Assembly: GCA_020638955.1 (NCBI GenBank) | Contig: JACKHO010000007.1 | Coordinates: 310,001-374,000, forward strand | Direction: 5' to 3' | DNA from: Planctomycetaceae bacterium | Lineage (GTDB): Bacteria; Planctomycetota; Planctomycetia; Planctomycetales; Planctomycetaceae | Length of the DNA stretch: 64,000 bases | Part shown: in pieces, positions 8,976 through 18,024 of the stretch | Numbering within the stretch: position 1 is the stretch's first letter | Layout: each line of letters begins with the position of its first letter | The notes under the pieces: generated by a model | Seen by the model: only the letters and a program-made list of their open reading frames with translations | What the model was told of the DNA's origin: nothing | The model's database searches: none | Translations under genes and position numbers: made by a program

Positions 8976-9044
8976 TCGCCAGTCAGTCGCTGTTCATTGA
9001 ATTTCCGATTTGCCCAAGGCAGTCCATAAGGAAGTAAAAGTCCC

Positions 9045-9215
9045 GTGAAAAACACCATTGGATTTGTCATGCAGTTTGCTGCACTGGTGTTTCTGCCACT
9101 GCTCATTTTCTGGCAGTTGAATTTCGGCTTTCAGCTCATCTGGATGCCCAGTTTGACCATTGCCGGCGGGGCACTGTTCATGATTGGGCATTCCCTCCGC
9201 GATAAGTCGGAGTAA
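9045..9215 (+). CDS. Small membrane protein, two helices, upstream of asparagine synthase
   Basis: A 56-residue ORF starting at GTG 9045 behind a Shine-Dalgarno-like AAGGAAG (about 9028-9034). It reads MKNTIGFVMQFAALVFLPLL (start) and ends GGALFMIGHSLRDKSE, with two predicted membrane segments. Its stop is 4 bp before the ATG of asnB, so the two are almost certainly translated from one mRNA. The family is not recognised; small membrane proteins of this kind are common before larger genes in planctomycetes. Confidence 0.65.
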   Translation: MKNTIGFVMQFAALVFLPLLIFWQLNFGFQLIWMPSLTIAGGALFMIGHSLRDKSE

Positions 9216-9219
9216 CCGC

Positions 9220-11181
9220 ATGTGCGGCATTGCAGGGGCGGTATGGTCTCGTCCAGACAAAGCGATAACAGCTTCTGTGCTGCGGCGCATGACCGATGTC
9301 ATTGTCCACCGCGGCCCCGATGACGCCGGGGAGTATTTCAGTCCCGAATCGTCGCGCGGAGTCCGTTGCGCACTCGGGTTTCGGCGATTGTCCATCATCG
9401 ACCTGAGTGGAGGTCACCAGCCGCTTTCCAATGAAGACGGAACCATTTGGGTCACACTGAATGGCGAGGTCTACAACTACCGCGAGTTACGGGAAGACCT
9501 GCTGGCCAAGGGACACAAGTTCGCAACGTCATCGGACACGGAAGTCATTGTCCACCTCTACGAGGAACATGGGGCCGATTGCATTAAGCACTTGCGCGGG
9601 ATGTTCGCCATCGTGCTTTGGGACGCAACGAACCAGCGGCTGCTACTGGCACGCGATCGTCTTGGTCAGAAGCCGCTGGTATATCGTCAGGAAGAGGGGC
9701 GGCTTCTCTACGCAAGTGAACTGAAATCCATTCTTCAGGTTCCCGCTGTGCCGAGAGAGGTTGATCCTCGCGCCGTCGAACAGTTTCTCACGTATCAGTA
9801 CGTGCCGCATCCGCACTGCATTCTCAAAGGGTACGCCAAACTTCAACCGGCACACCTGGCGATTTACGAAGGGAACGAACTCACGGTCCACCGCTACTGG
9901 AGCCCCGAGTACGAAGCCGTTTCCGACACCGCATCACCGCTGAGCACGGAACAATGGTCACGCGAATTACGGGAAACGCTGACTGAATCGGTCCGGTTAC
10001 GCATGCGGTCCGATGTCCCAATCGGTTCGTTTCTCTCCGGCGGAATTGACTCGACCATCATATCCGGTTTAATGCAGTCGCTTTCGCCCCATCCCATTCA
10101 CACGTTTTCGATTGGGTTTTCCATTCCCGAGTTTGACGAACGCCGCTATGCCCGAGAAGCGGCGGAACTGCTGGGGACAAACCACCACGAGTATGTCGTC
10201 GAACCGTCGGTGCTTGATACCTTGCCTCGACTCATTTGGCATTACGATGAACCGTTTGGTGACAGTTCTGCCATCCCCACCATGTACCTGTCCGAGGTGA
10301 CGCGCCAGTTGGTGACTGTTGCCCTGTCTGGTGATGGCGGTGACGAACTGTTTGCGGGATATCCACGTTATCGTGCCGTGCATTTGGCCGGACAAATGGA
10401 TCGACTCCCGGCATTCATGCGAAACATGTTTGGCTGGAAACTGTGGCAGCAAATCATTCCTTCTTCGCAGAGTCAGCGTTCTTTCGGTCGTCGGCTGAAG
10501 CGGTTTCTGTCCGCCATCAGTGCGTCGCCCGAACTGCGGTATTTGCGTTGGATTGGAATCTTCGACCACGAAGCACGCCACGACCTTTACACACCTGAGT
10601 TTCAGCAGTCGCTGGATGGTTATGATTCGAGTGACATCATTCTCGACGCGTACAAAGCGTGCCCGAATCGAGATTTCGTCACGCGGACGACGTGTGCCGA
10701 TGTTCATACGTATTTGCCGTGCGACATTCTGACGAAGGTCGACATTGCCAGTATGGCGTTCAGCCTCGAAGCCCGCAGTCCGTTCCTGGATCATCAAGTC
10801 GTCGAACTCGCGGCCCGCATGCCTATTGAACTGAAGTTCTCGGTCACGGCACAGAAGAGAATCCTCATCGAAACCTTCTCCGACCTGCTCCCCGCCTCGA
10901 TCAAGACGCGGCCCAAAATGGGGTTCGGTGTTCCTATCGACCATTGGTTCCGCAACGAACTGCGCAGCCTGCTCGACGAAACTCTGCTGACCGACCGTTT
11001 TCTATCGCGCGGGTATTTCCGACCCGAAACCATTCAGCGTCTTGTGAATGAACATCAGTCCGGGAAATGGGACCATCGTTACCGACTGTGGAACCTTATC
11101 GTGTTCGAGCACTGGCACCGGATGTTCATCGATGGTGACGTTCCCACTTCAGCGCCCATGATTCCGGGATATCAGACATGA
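9220..11181 (+). CDS. asnB: Asparagine synthase (glutamine-hydrolysing)
   Basis: A 653-residue AsnB-type enzyme that makes Asn from Asp, ATP and Gln-derived ammonia. The N-terminal class II glutaminase domain starts with the nucleophile Cys2 (MCGIAGAVW) and continues with HRGPDDAGE, GFRRLSIIDL and LNGEVYN. The C-terminal synthetase domain has the ATP-pyrophosphatase loop SGGIDST near residue 273 and the block ALSGDGGDELFAGYPRY. The start is fixed by Cys2, although the frame opens upstream at 9184. It overlaps the next gene by 4 bp (ATGA). Some relatives amidate cell-surface or secondary-metabolite targets; no such cluster is visible here. Confidence 0.95.
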   Translation: MCGIAGAVWSRPDKAITASVLRRMTDVIVHRGPDDAGEYFSPESSRGVRCALGFRRLSIIDLSGGHQPLSNEDGTIWVTLNGEVYNYRELREDLLAKGHKFATSSDTEVIVHLYEEHGADCIKHLRGMFAIVLWDATNQRLLLARDRLGQKPLVYRQEEGRLLYASELKSILQVPAVPREVDPRAVEQFLTYQYVPHPHCILKGYAKLQPAHLAIYEGNELTVHRYWSPEYEAVSDTASPLSTEQWSRELRETLTESVRLRMRSDVPIGSFLSGGIDSTIISGLMQSLSPHPIHTFSIGFSIPEFDERRYAREAAELLGTNHHEYVVEPSVLDTLPRLIWHYDEPFGDSSAIPTMYLSEVTRQLVTVALSGDGGDELFAGYPRYRAVHLAGQMDRLPAFMRNMFGWKLWQQIIPSSQSQRSFGRRLKRFLSAISASPELRYLRWIGIFDHEARHDLYTPEFQQSLDGYDSSDIILDAYKACPNRDFVTRTTCADVHTYLPCDILTKVDIASMAFSLEARSPFLDHQVVELAARMPIELKFSVTAQKRILIETFSDLLPASIKTRPKMGFGVPIDHWFRNELRSLLDETLLTDRFLSRGYFRPETIQRLVNEHQSGKWDHRYRLWNLIVFEHWHRMFIDGDVPTSAPMIPGYQT

Positions 11182-11777
11182 GCGAAGCGAAAGCTGCCTC
11201 GGAAACATCACCGCAGTCCGGTTTCGACTGGCGGTTCTGGCTCGTCGGTCTTGCTGCTCTTGCCTGGGCACTTTCGCTGGTCATGGCGCAAGTTCCTGCG
11301 GACTTGAAGCGACTCGTCATTCAGTACGCCGTGTTTGGTCTGGCAATTGGAATTCTCTCCGGGCTGATTTGGCAATGGATGCAATTGGGCCAGCGCGGAA
11401 AGTGGACGCACCTTTTTGTTTTTGCGGCGACACTGTTGGGACTTCTCAACACCACCGGGATGTCGTTCGTCGAGTACCGGCAAGACGGTATTCGCCAAGC
11501 TGAAAACCCACAGTTCAAATTGGCACTAACGTTACTGGAGTCGGAAGCAGACCTCGACCCCATCGCACAAGCGGAATACGAAGAATTGAAGCGAACCGGT
11601 AATCGGCAACTCACTGATTATCTGCAATTTCGCGTTTCACAACTCGGCAAGTGGCCTGTCTCGGCTGCAGTTGCCTTCTGGCTGATGGAACTTCTGCTGG
11701 GTGCTGGCGTGTCGGCATTTGTGTTCAGTCTCATGATCGAACGTCAGTCGCCAGCCTCACTCCCGGTTGCGGTGTGA
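11178..11777 (+). CDS. Uncharacterised membrane protein, co-translated with asnB
   Basis: A 199-residue protein with about four hydrophobic segments (residues 20-37, 49-66, 75-95 and 160-185) and a polar middle (about 100-155) containing the acidic helix LLESEADLDPIAQAEYEELK. The ATG overlaps the stop of asnB (ATGA), indicating translational coupling. No family recognised. The permease gene at 11862 follows after 84 bp on the same strand. Confidence 0.75.
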   Translation: MSEAKAASETSPQSGFDWRFWLVGLAALAWALSLVMAQVPADLKRLVIQYAVFGLAIGILSGLIWQWMQLGQRGKWTHLFVFAATLLGLLNTTGMSFVEYRQDGIRQAENPQFKLALTLLESEADLDPIAQAEYEELKRTGNRQLTDYLQFRVSQLGKWPVSAAVAFWLMELLLGAGVSAFVFSLMIERQSPASLPVAV

Positions 11778-11861
11778 GCAGATTACTGAGACCATGCACC
11801 TCACCGGTAAGTTTCCAGCCCTTCAAGTCTTAATCTCTCCTTTCAGGCAAGTTGTCGATCC

Positions 11862-13163
11862 ATGTTCGCGTTTGCATTGTCGAATCTTGCCAGTCGAAAG
11901 TTGCGGTCGAGCCTGTCCACGCTCGGACTGACGGTTGCCATCGCGGGAATGGTGGGGCTGTTCTCGATTGCTGAAGGAATTGACCAGGCGGTGAATCAGG
12001 CGTTCCAGCAAATCCCTGGCCTGCTCGTCCAGCAGCGCGGGGCGCCGGTACCTATTTTCTCGACGCTGCCCGCCTCGTGGGAAGAAGAGCTGGAGGCACA
12101 CCCCGGCTTGCGGGTAGTGAACCCAGAAGTTCTCAGCCGGATTAATCTCCTCGAAGGAGAATCTGTCATTTCGCCACCAAGGTTTCTACTTGGCTTGGAA
12201 ATCTCCAGTCGACTGCAATTAAACCGAGACGTGTATCGGGAAAACATTGTGGCGGGTCGCTTTCTCGAAATGCAGGATCAGGGAACACTCAACTGCATTC
12301 TCAGCCAGGCCATTGCGGAAGAGCAGGAAAAAGGAGTGGGCGATGACATCAACATTGGCGGCGTCGACTGCCATGTGGTGGGAATTTATCACTCCGGTTC
12401 CATGATGATTGACGTCAGCATTCTCATGGATATTGAAAGCGTGCGACGCACCACGCGGTTCGATGAAAACACAGTTTCCTGCTACTACATGGAAATCGAC
12501 GATACGGTACCGAAGGCACAATTGAAGGCGGAACTCGAAGAACAGTTCTCGGGGCGTTCGGACGCCATTTGGCGTTCGCAGTCAACCAGTGGCGAAAATC
12601 CGCTCGGAGCACTTATTCGGAGTTTTGATAAACAACTTCGGCCGAATGCCACCGAAGGGAAGGAGCCGACCGAAGGCGACAGCTCCGCCAAACAAACCAG
12701 CGGTGGCAAGGGGGCCATCGAAGTACGCACCGCAGAGGACTGGGCCGAACGGTTCGATGAGTTTACCGAAGATTTGAATTTGTTTCTGACCGTGATGACA
12801 ACCATTGGCGTGGTCATTGCCGTGCTCAGCATTGTGAACACCATGCTGATGAGTGTGACCGAACGCACCATTGACTTCGGTATTCTGCGTGCCAATGGCT
12901 GGCGCGCACGCGACATTGTTTCGCTGGTCACGTTTGAAAGTGCCCTGATCGGCCTCATTGGAGGCATCCTGGGTGCATTCTTCGGTTGGGTGGCGACTCA
13001 CGTCATTAACTGGAACTGGCCCGACCGCATGCAACTGTTCGCCAGCCCGCAGTTGCTGGTGTTTGCAATTCTATTCAGCATTGGCATGGGAATTCTCGGC
13101 GGAGTGTACCCGGCCTTTCTGGCCGCCCGCCTGTCCCCCATGGAAGCCATTCGACGCGGTTAG
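11862..13163 (+). CDS. ABC transporter permease, MacB/FtsX type
   Basis: A 433-residue permease of the MacB/LolC/FtsX type. It has an N-terminal membrane helix (about residues 18-40), a large periplasmic domain (MacB_PCD-like, about 45-300), then three C-terminal helices (about 305-330, 355-380 and 395-420). The hallmark cytoplasmic loop is TIDFGILRANGWRARDIV and the protein ends MEAIRRG, both typical. Such permeases work with a separate ATPase in lipoprotein extraction or peptide export. No ATPase gene is visible nearby, so the partner must lie elsewhere. Confidence 0.9.
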   Translation: MFAFALSNLASRKLRSSLSTLGLTVAIAGMVGLFSIAEGIDQAVNQAFQQIPGLLVQQRGAPVPIFSTLPASWEEELEAHPGLRVVNPEVLSRINLLEGESVISPPRFLLGLEISSRLQLNRDVYRENIVAGRFLEMQDQGTLNCILSQAIAEEQEKGVGDDINIGGVDCHVVGIYHSGSMMIDVSILMDIESVRRTTRFDENTVSCYYMEIDDTVPKAQLKAELEEQFSGRSDAIWRSQSTSGENPLGALIRSFDKQLRPNATEGKEPTEGDSSAKQTSGGKGAIEVRTAEDWAERFDEFTEDLNLFLTVMTTIGVVIAVLSIVNTMLMSVTERTIDFGILRANGWRARDIVSLVTFESALIGLIGGILGAFFGWVATHVINWNWPDRMQLFASPQLLVFAILFSIGMGILGGVYPAFLAARLSPMEAIRRG

Positions 13164-13177
13164 TTCACAATGAATTC

Positions 13178-13310
13178 GTTGGGTGGGTGGAGTCCGCGCC
13201 AAGCAACGTCGTGTGTCGCGCAATTCATTCAGCCTGAAAGACGAGTTATCATTTGAGGGTGTTTGGATCAGCGGACGTAACCCACCATAACACGGCCCCA
13301 CTTCACACCC
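13178..13310. repeat. MITE-like element, GTAGGGTG/CACCCTAC family, copy C (inverted, diverged)
   Basis: In inverted orientation relative to copies at 3866 and 16583, this stretch begins GGGTGGGTGGAGTCCGCG and ends near GCGGACGTAACCCACCATAA followed by CTTCACACCC. The middle is diverged. It fills most of the space between the permease and the alpha/beta hydrolase genes. Confidence 0.65.
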
Positions 13311-13355
13311 GTTACGGAATCCGAGACAGATCGTAATTGAGAGAAGGATGAGTTC

Positions 13356-14480
13356 ATGCAAAGGTATTGGTTTCCAGTTGCTCTCCTCATCATGCTGTCA
13401 GTCAGTCCGCTCATCGCTCAGGAACGTGATGCGGCCTGGAACCGAATCAAACCGTATTTCCAACCACCGGCAGAGTTGCAGAATGAACTGGGCGACTACC
13501 GCTCACCACTGCTCTTCGCTGATGGCACTCCAGTAAAAAGTGCCGACGGTTGGGCCCTACGCCGGATGGAAATCCGAGACGAGTGGATGTCTCGACTGGG
13601 ACAATGGCCTCCGTTCATTACAAGACCAGAGTTCGAAGTTCTGGACGAATCGAAGATTGGTGACATAAAAAAACTGACCATTCGTTTCCGGTGGACGCCG
13701 CACGAACTCACAACGGGCTATTTGCTCATTCCACCGACACCGGGACCGCATCCTGCCGTGGTGACCGTTTTCTATGAACCGGAAACTGCCATTGGCGAAG
13801 GGAATCCCTTCCGCGACTTTGCCATCCACCTTGCGAAACGCGGGTTTGTAACCCTGTCGCTCGGAACCACCGAAGCCTCAGCCGCACAAACTTACGGACT
13901 CTACTTCCCCGACATTCGGCATGCGGAAATCCAGCCACTTTCCATGTTGGGTTACGCGGCCGCGAATGCGTGGTTCCTGCTGGCCACGTTGCCGGAGGTT
14001 GACTCCGACCGCATTGGCATTGTGGGGCATTCGTTTGGTGGAAAATGGGCCATGTTTGCGTCGTGCCTGTTCGACAGATATGCGGCCGCAGCCTGGTCCG
14101 ACCCCGGAATTGTCTTCTCGGAAGACCGACCCAGCATCAACTATTGGGAGCCGTGGTATCTGGGATATCATCCCAAACCGTGGCGGAAACGGGGTTTGAT
14201 TACCCCCGAGAATCCAGCCTTCGGACTGTATCCCGAACTGCGGCGCGACGGTCTCGATTTACACGATCTGCATGTCCTCATGGCTCCGCGCCCATTTCTC
14301 GTGTCGGGAGGATCAGAAGACCCCGTCGAACGCTGGAAGCCACTGAACCATAGCCGCGCCGTGAACCGCCTGCTGGGGCACGAAGACCGGGTTGCCATGA
14401 CAAATCGGCCTGACCATTCCCCCAACGATGAGTCAAACGCTGTGATTTATGACTTTTTCACCTGGTCTTTAGGAAAATGA
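13356..14480 (+). CDS. Exported alpha/beta hydrolase (acetyl esterase/dienelactone-hydrolase-like)
   Basis: A 374-residue protein with a signal peptide (MQRYWFPVALLIMLSVSPLI, cleavage near AQE). It is followed by a catalytic alpha/beta-hydrolase domain with the nucleophile elbow GHSFGG (Ser226) in RIGIVGHSFGGKW, an oxyanion-side strand PHPAVVTVFYE, and a late HSPND block that likely holds the His. The general type is the planctomycete 'acetylxylan esterase-like' secreted hydrolases, probably acting on ester groups of polysaccharides. The ATG at 13356 has AAGGA 8 bp upstream. It is monocistronic between a MITE-like repeat and the TlpA-like gene. Confidence 0.8.
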   Translation: MQRYWFPVALLIMLSVSPLIAQERDAAWNRIKPYFQPPAELQNELGDYRSPLLFADGTPVKSADGWALRRMEIRDEWMSRLGQWPPFITRPEFEVLDESKIGDIKKLTIRFRWTPHELTTGYLLIPPTPGPHPAVVTVFYEPETAIGEGNPFRDFAIHLAKRGFVTLSLGTTEASAAQTYGLYFPDIRHAEIQPLSMLGYAAANAWFLLATLPEVDSDRIGIVGHSFGGKWAMFASCLFDRYAAAAWSDPGIVFSEDRPSINYWEPWYLGYHPKPWRKRGLITPENPAFGLYPELRRDGLDLHDLHVLMAPRPFLVSGGSEDPVERWKPLNHSRAVNRLLGHEDRVAMTNRPDHSPNDESNAVIYDFFTWSLGK

Positions 14481-14612
14481 AGCGGCTCACTGGAATGTCT
14501 GGCCATTCGACAATTCCGGGAAATTGCCCCTGACTCAATCGCCATCCTTTTCTAAGCTGTGCGTCTGTCCATTTGAGTTCAATACCATCGCAGGTAAAAA
14601 CGGAGTGATGCG

Positions 14613-16514
14613 ATGTCTCGTTTTCCGGTTCGATTTGTCCTGGCCTGTTTGTCAGTTTTCCTTCTGTTGCCGTCCGCCGCTCGCGGTCAGGTGACAGTTC
14701 AGCAAATCCTTGACATCCGGCCCGCGCAGAAAGATGTCGAAATCGAAACACCTGCCGCTGAAGAAGTTGCGAAGTGCCGTATTGAGCCGGAGGGCAAGTC
14801 TGGCTGGCTGTTGTACAGTCCTCAGGGCCAGGTTTTGCGGCGGTTCATCGACGGCGACAACGACGGACGCGTGGACACGTTCAGCTATTACATGCACGGC
14901 CTTGAGGTGTACCGTGACTACGACACCAACAAGAACGACAAGGTCGACCAGTCACGCTGGATGAATACGCTCGGCAGCCGCTGGGGAATTGACAGCAACG
15001 AAGATGGTCGGATTGATCGCTGGAAGCGGATTTCCGCCGAAGAAGCTTCCCGGGAAGCGGTAAAGGCACTCGCTGCCGGAGATGAAGACCTGCTCCGCAC
15101 CGTGCTGATTACCCCGGAAGACCTGCAGCAACTGAAAATCAAAGACGAACTCGCCAACAAAATCATCGAGAGGACGCGTCGTCCCGGTCCCCAAATGGCC
15201 CAAATTCGTGCTCAATCGAAAGTAATTACCCCCCAAACGAACTGGCTCCGGTTTGACAGTTCCATGCTGATGCCCAATCTCATCCCAGCCGAATCGGGGA
15301 AGGCGGCACAGGATTTGGTTGTCTATGAAAACGTCATGGCAATTGTCGACGTCAGCGGCACGAACGGGTTTGTCCAGGTCGGCGAAATGGTGCAGGTCGG
15401 CGACACGTGGAAGCTCACGCAGGTCCCAGAACCGGTCGAAGGAGACCGTGTTGAAGCCGAGGCTGGCCTCCTGCTGCAGCAAATGGTGAATCCCGACAGC
15501 TTGACCTCGACGAACGTCTCAGAAGAAGTCCAGAAACTCATTGAACAGTTGCAGGCCCTTGATGCCAAAGCTCCCTCGCCGGAGTCGGGTGCTGCCGAGG
15601 TGAACCGCTACAACGTTTCGCGAGCCCGGCTGCTTGGTCAAATTGCGGCAGCCGTCACTTCGAAGGAAGACCGAACTCTCTGGTTGCGACAGCAAATTGA
15701 ATTCATCGCGGTGGCAGTCCAAATGGACAGCTATCCCAACGGTGAGCAGGAACTGGTTCAACTCGAGGATTCGCTGAAAAAGAATCCCGCCGACGCCGAT
15801 TTGCTGTCGTTCGTAGTCTTCCAGCGAATGCTGTTGGGCTACAACTCTGCACTTCAAAAGGCGAACGCACAGAATCGCCAACAGGTTCAGGAAGACTGGC
15901 TAAAGTCACTGGAAGCTTTTGCGACCCAGTATCCCAATTCGAGCAACGCCCCTGATGCACTTCTACAACTTGCAATTACCCACGAGTTCAACGGCAATGG
16001 CACAGAAGCTCAGAAGTGGTATCAGTCCATCATTGGCAAGTATGCCAGCAGTGACGCTGCTGCCAGAGCACGTGGTGCCTTGCGACGCCTGACATTGAAA
16101 GGACAGCGAATTCAGCTCGCCGGAAACTCCCTTTCAGGCGGAACACTGGATTTGCGAGCCTACCAGAACAAGGTGGTCGCCGTCATTTTCTGGGCAACGT
16201 GGTGCACCCCCTGCACTCAAGACCTGCCTCAGGTTCAAGAACTCTACCGGACCTATCAGCGACAGGGATTTGAAATTGTCGGGGTGAATCTGGACGCCCC
16301 TGGCGCTCCTGTGGCCCAGTATATTCAACAGAACAAGGTGCCCTGGCCTCACATTTATGAGGAAGGCGCACTCGAAAGCCGCCCGGCCATCGAGTTCGGG
16401 ATCATCTCGCTGCCGACGATTTTCCTCATCGACAAACGGGGAGTCGTTGTCTCCCCGAATTCCTCGGTCGATGAACTGAAGAAAATGGTTCCCGAGTTGT
16501 TGAAGGCGAACTAA
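14613..16514 (+). CDS. Exported TlpA-like thioredoxin-fold protein with EF-hand-like loops
   Basis: A 633-residue protein with a signal peptide (cleavage near ARG-QVT). Residues about 75-135 hold three acidic loops resembling calcium sites: DGDNDGRVD, DTNKNDKVD and DSNEDGRID. A long helical/TPR-like middle part (about 270-490) follows, with a tetratricopeptide-like stretch near QYPNSSNAPDALLQLAITHE. The C-terminal TlpA/AhpC domain (about 500-633) carries the redox motif W-C-T-P-C near residue 530 and the cis-Pro block ISLPTIFLID. It probably reduces disulfides or handles haem/thiol chemistry in the periplasm. The calcium-like loops plus thioredoxin domain are a distinctive combination. Confidence 0.87.
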   Translation: MSRFPVRFVLACLSVFLLLPSAARGQVTVQQILDIRPAQKDVEIETPAAEEVAKCRIEPEGKSGWLLYSPQGQVLRRFIDGDNDGRVDTFSYYMHGLEVYRDYDTNKNDKVDQSRWMNTLGSRWGIDSNEDGRIDRWKRISAEEASREAVKALAAGDEDLLRTVLITPEDLQQLKIKDELANKIIERTRRPGPQMAQIRAQSKVITPQTNWLRFDSSMLMPNLIPAESGKAAQDLVVYENVMAIVDVSGTNGFVQVGEMVQVGDTWKLTQVPEPVEGDRVEAEAGLLLQQMVNPDSLTSTNVSEEVQKLIEQLQALDAKAPSPESGAAEVNRYNVSRARLLGQIAAAVTSKEDRTLWLRQQIEFIAVAVQMDSYPNGEQELVQLEDSLKKNPADADLLSFVVFQRMLLGYNSALQKANAQNRQQVQEDWLKSLEAFATQYPNSSNAPDALLQLAITHEFNGNGTEAQKWYQSIIGKYASSDAAARARGALRRLTLKGQRIQLAGNSLSGGTLDLRAYQNKVVAVIFWATWCTPCTQDLPQVQELYRTYQRQGFEIVGVNLDAPGAPVAQYIQQNKVPWPHIYEEGALESRPAIEFGIISLPTIFLIDKRGVVVSPNSSVDELKKMVPELLKAN

Positions 16515-16582
16515 CGTCAGTCGTTCGCCAATTTACGTTCCCGCCGTGGCCTAAACCATTTCCACACGACCGTCAGCGATTC

Positions 16583-16722
16583 GTAGGGTGTGTGCAGCAA
16601 GTCATCGCATTATGGTGGGTTACGTCCGCGATTCGGATGCTGCGGACGTAACACCCTGTTCTTCGCGTTGGGTGACTTGCGTAACGCACCGTCATGTTTG
16701 ACGCGGACTTCACCCACCCTGC
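16583..16722. repeat. MITE-like element, 140 bp, GTAGGGTG/CACCCTAC family, copy B
   Basis: The same 140-bp length and orientation as copy A at 3866-4005. It starts GTAGGGTGTGTGCAGCAAGT, contains ATTATGGTGGGTTACGTCCG and ends CTTCACCCACCCTGC. An internal palindrome GCGGACGTAA/TTACGTCCGC suggests a cruciform. It lies between the stop of the TlpA-like gene and the convergent gene at 16735. Confidence 0.8.
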
Positions 16723-16734
16723 AAATAATTCAGG

Positions 16735-17184
16735 CTAAACCATTTCAACCCGACCGTCAGCATATTCCCGAATTGCGGGGCCAACGCAGTCTGGCGGCGT
16801 GGCATGGACCTGAAGGCGGATGAAATTCCCCTCGTATTGTCCGGCGACGGTAATGAACGAGAGGTCGGCGGCTTCATCGAAACAGACATGGCTGTTCGGG
16901 AAAGCATTCCACTGCATTGACTGAATTTCGGTAAAGCAGTTGCGAATGCCAAATAGGTCGAACCGAAAATTGGTGGCTTCCATTCGCCCGTCGGTCGGAC
17001 CGCCAACCAGTTCTTTCTCGCCCAGAAACACCGAGATTTCCCACGCTTCAGTCGCGTGAGCACATTCAAAACCAACCCGGGCGACGCCGCTGAAAGGCTC
17101 AAACAGGTCAGTAATTCCGTCCACGAACCTTTGCATCCAGGCCGGTGTCGACTTGCTGGAGGGTGCGTCAGAATGCCCGTTCAT
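16735..17184 (-). CDS. Uncharacterised soluble protein
   Basis: A 149-residue protein starting at ATG 17184 (MNGHSDAPSSKST) with no signal peptide or membrane helix. It has an alternating beta-like pattern (ARVGFECAHATEAWEISVFLGEKELVGG is part of it) and ends in GRVEMV. No family recognised. The open frame continues upstream to 17376, but that part looks non-coding, so the internal ATG is preferred. Its stop lies only 12 bp from the MITE-like repeat. Confidence 0.6.
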   Translation of the reverse strand: MNGHSDAPSSKSTPAWMQRFVDGITDLFEPFSGVARVGFECAHATEAWEISVFLGEKELVGGPTDGRMEATNFRFDLFGIRNCFTEIQSMQWNAFPNSHVCFDEAADLSFITVAGQYEGNFIRLQVHATPPDCVGPAIREYADGRVEMV

Positions 17185-17628
17185 ACGGGTCTTCTCGATG
17201 TGACGGATGAGGTGACGAATTGGCAAATGAGAGTGACTCAAGGGGGGCTCCACAACACAATAAATCGACCGATGCGATTTCTCACATCGGAATCGAGGAC
17301 AATCCTCAAGGGGACGAATAACCTCCTTCCTTGACGCCGTTCCGTGTGCCCTGTTCCTCAAACGATGCTCAACCACATCAACTGCGAACAGTTGTCACGA
17401 GGCAAACCTCTGCCTCGGTTGGAGATCTCGGCACAGCATGGGATATCGGAGTTTCTGTTAAGAGAATTCCAACCGAATTCGGCAACAACTGCCGCAGCAG
17501 GGGGACTGCAGGTCCCTCATCCCGAAGTTGCCGACTAGCACAATATGCGCCGCTGGTGCACATCACAGCCGACGAACCGATTGGTCCAGTCGCAACGGTT
17601 GTGCCAATACACAATTGCCCAGAGAGAA
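17185..17628. other. Intergenic, no gene supported
   Basis: This stretch lies between the gene at 16735-17184 and tRNA-Leu. Open frames on both strands are short, overlap each other and show no recognisable motif. It should contain the upstream region of the minus-strand gene and the 3' flank of the tRNA. Confidence 0.5.
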
Positions 17629-17714
17629 TAGCCGAGGCGGGGATCGAACCCGCACGGGAGTTGCCTCCCACAGGATTTTAAGTCCTGTGCGTCTGCCTAT
17701 TTCGCCACTCGGCC
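17629..17714 (-). tRNA. tRNA-Leu (anticodon TAA)
   Basis: On the minus strand the sequence folds as a class II tRNA. The acceptor is GGCCGAG pairing with CTCGGCT, then the D arm with GCGAAATAGGC, an anticodon stem CAGGA/TCCTG with loop CTTAAAA (anticodon TAA), a long variable arm GGGAGGCAACTCCC, the T arm GCGGG-TTCGATC-CCCGC and discriminator A at 17629. The long variable arm and loop sequence identify Leu. The 3' CCA is not encoded. Confidence 0.93.
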
Positions 17715-18024
17715 AGCCAGTGTTTTTACTTGTTTCTTGCCATCCTGTCGGGCGTTTTCCACGGTTGCGACAACCGCAGCCACCAAACCATGAGGGAGAA
17801 AAAGTAGCACTGCGGAAGTATCTCGATTCAGAGGTGGACCTGCAAGCCGATCGACGAGGTGCATTTCTACAACCCGGCCCACCAATAGAACGCTGAGGAT
17901 GGTCATAACGCCAAGTTGGCAGATCGTACAAGATCTGGACGGCGAGATTTCCCCGCTGACACGCCGGATGCACGTTGTTCCGATGGCAGAATATTTTCCG
18001 GAGCCGTAGGAACAGTAACAGCCG
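17715..18024. other. Intergenic upstream of tRNA-Leu, no gene supported
   Basis: About 310 bp between tRNA-Leu and the 3' end of the SUMF1-fold gene, both on the minus strand. A 69-codon minus-strand frame (17697-17906) runs 18 bp into the tRNA and has no recognisable features, so it is not called. The tRNA promoter should lie near 17720-17770. Confidence 0.5.

Noticed and set aside
14613..16514. Dockerin-like reading of the acidic loops in the TlpA-like protein
   Set aside because: Dockerin domains have two 12-residue loops with defined helices; three loops with different spacing favour an EF-hand- or thrombospondin-like description instead.
17697..17906. A 69-codon minus-strand frame ending inside tRNA-Leu
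   Set aside because: It overlaps a well-folded tRNA by 18 bp and has no recognisable features. A SecG gene, often found near tRNA-Leu, was considered, but the sequence does not match.
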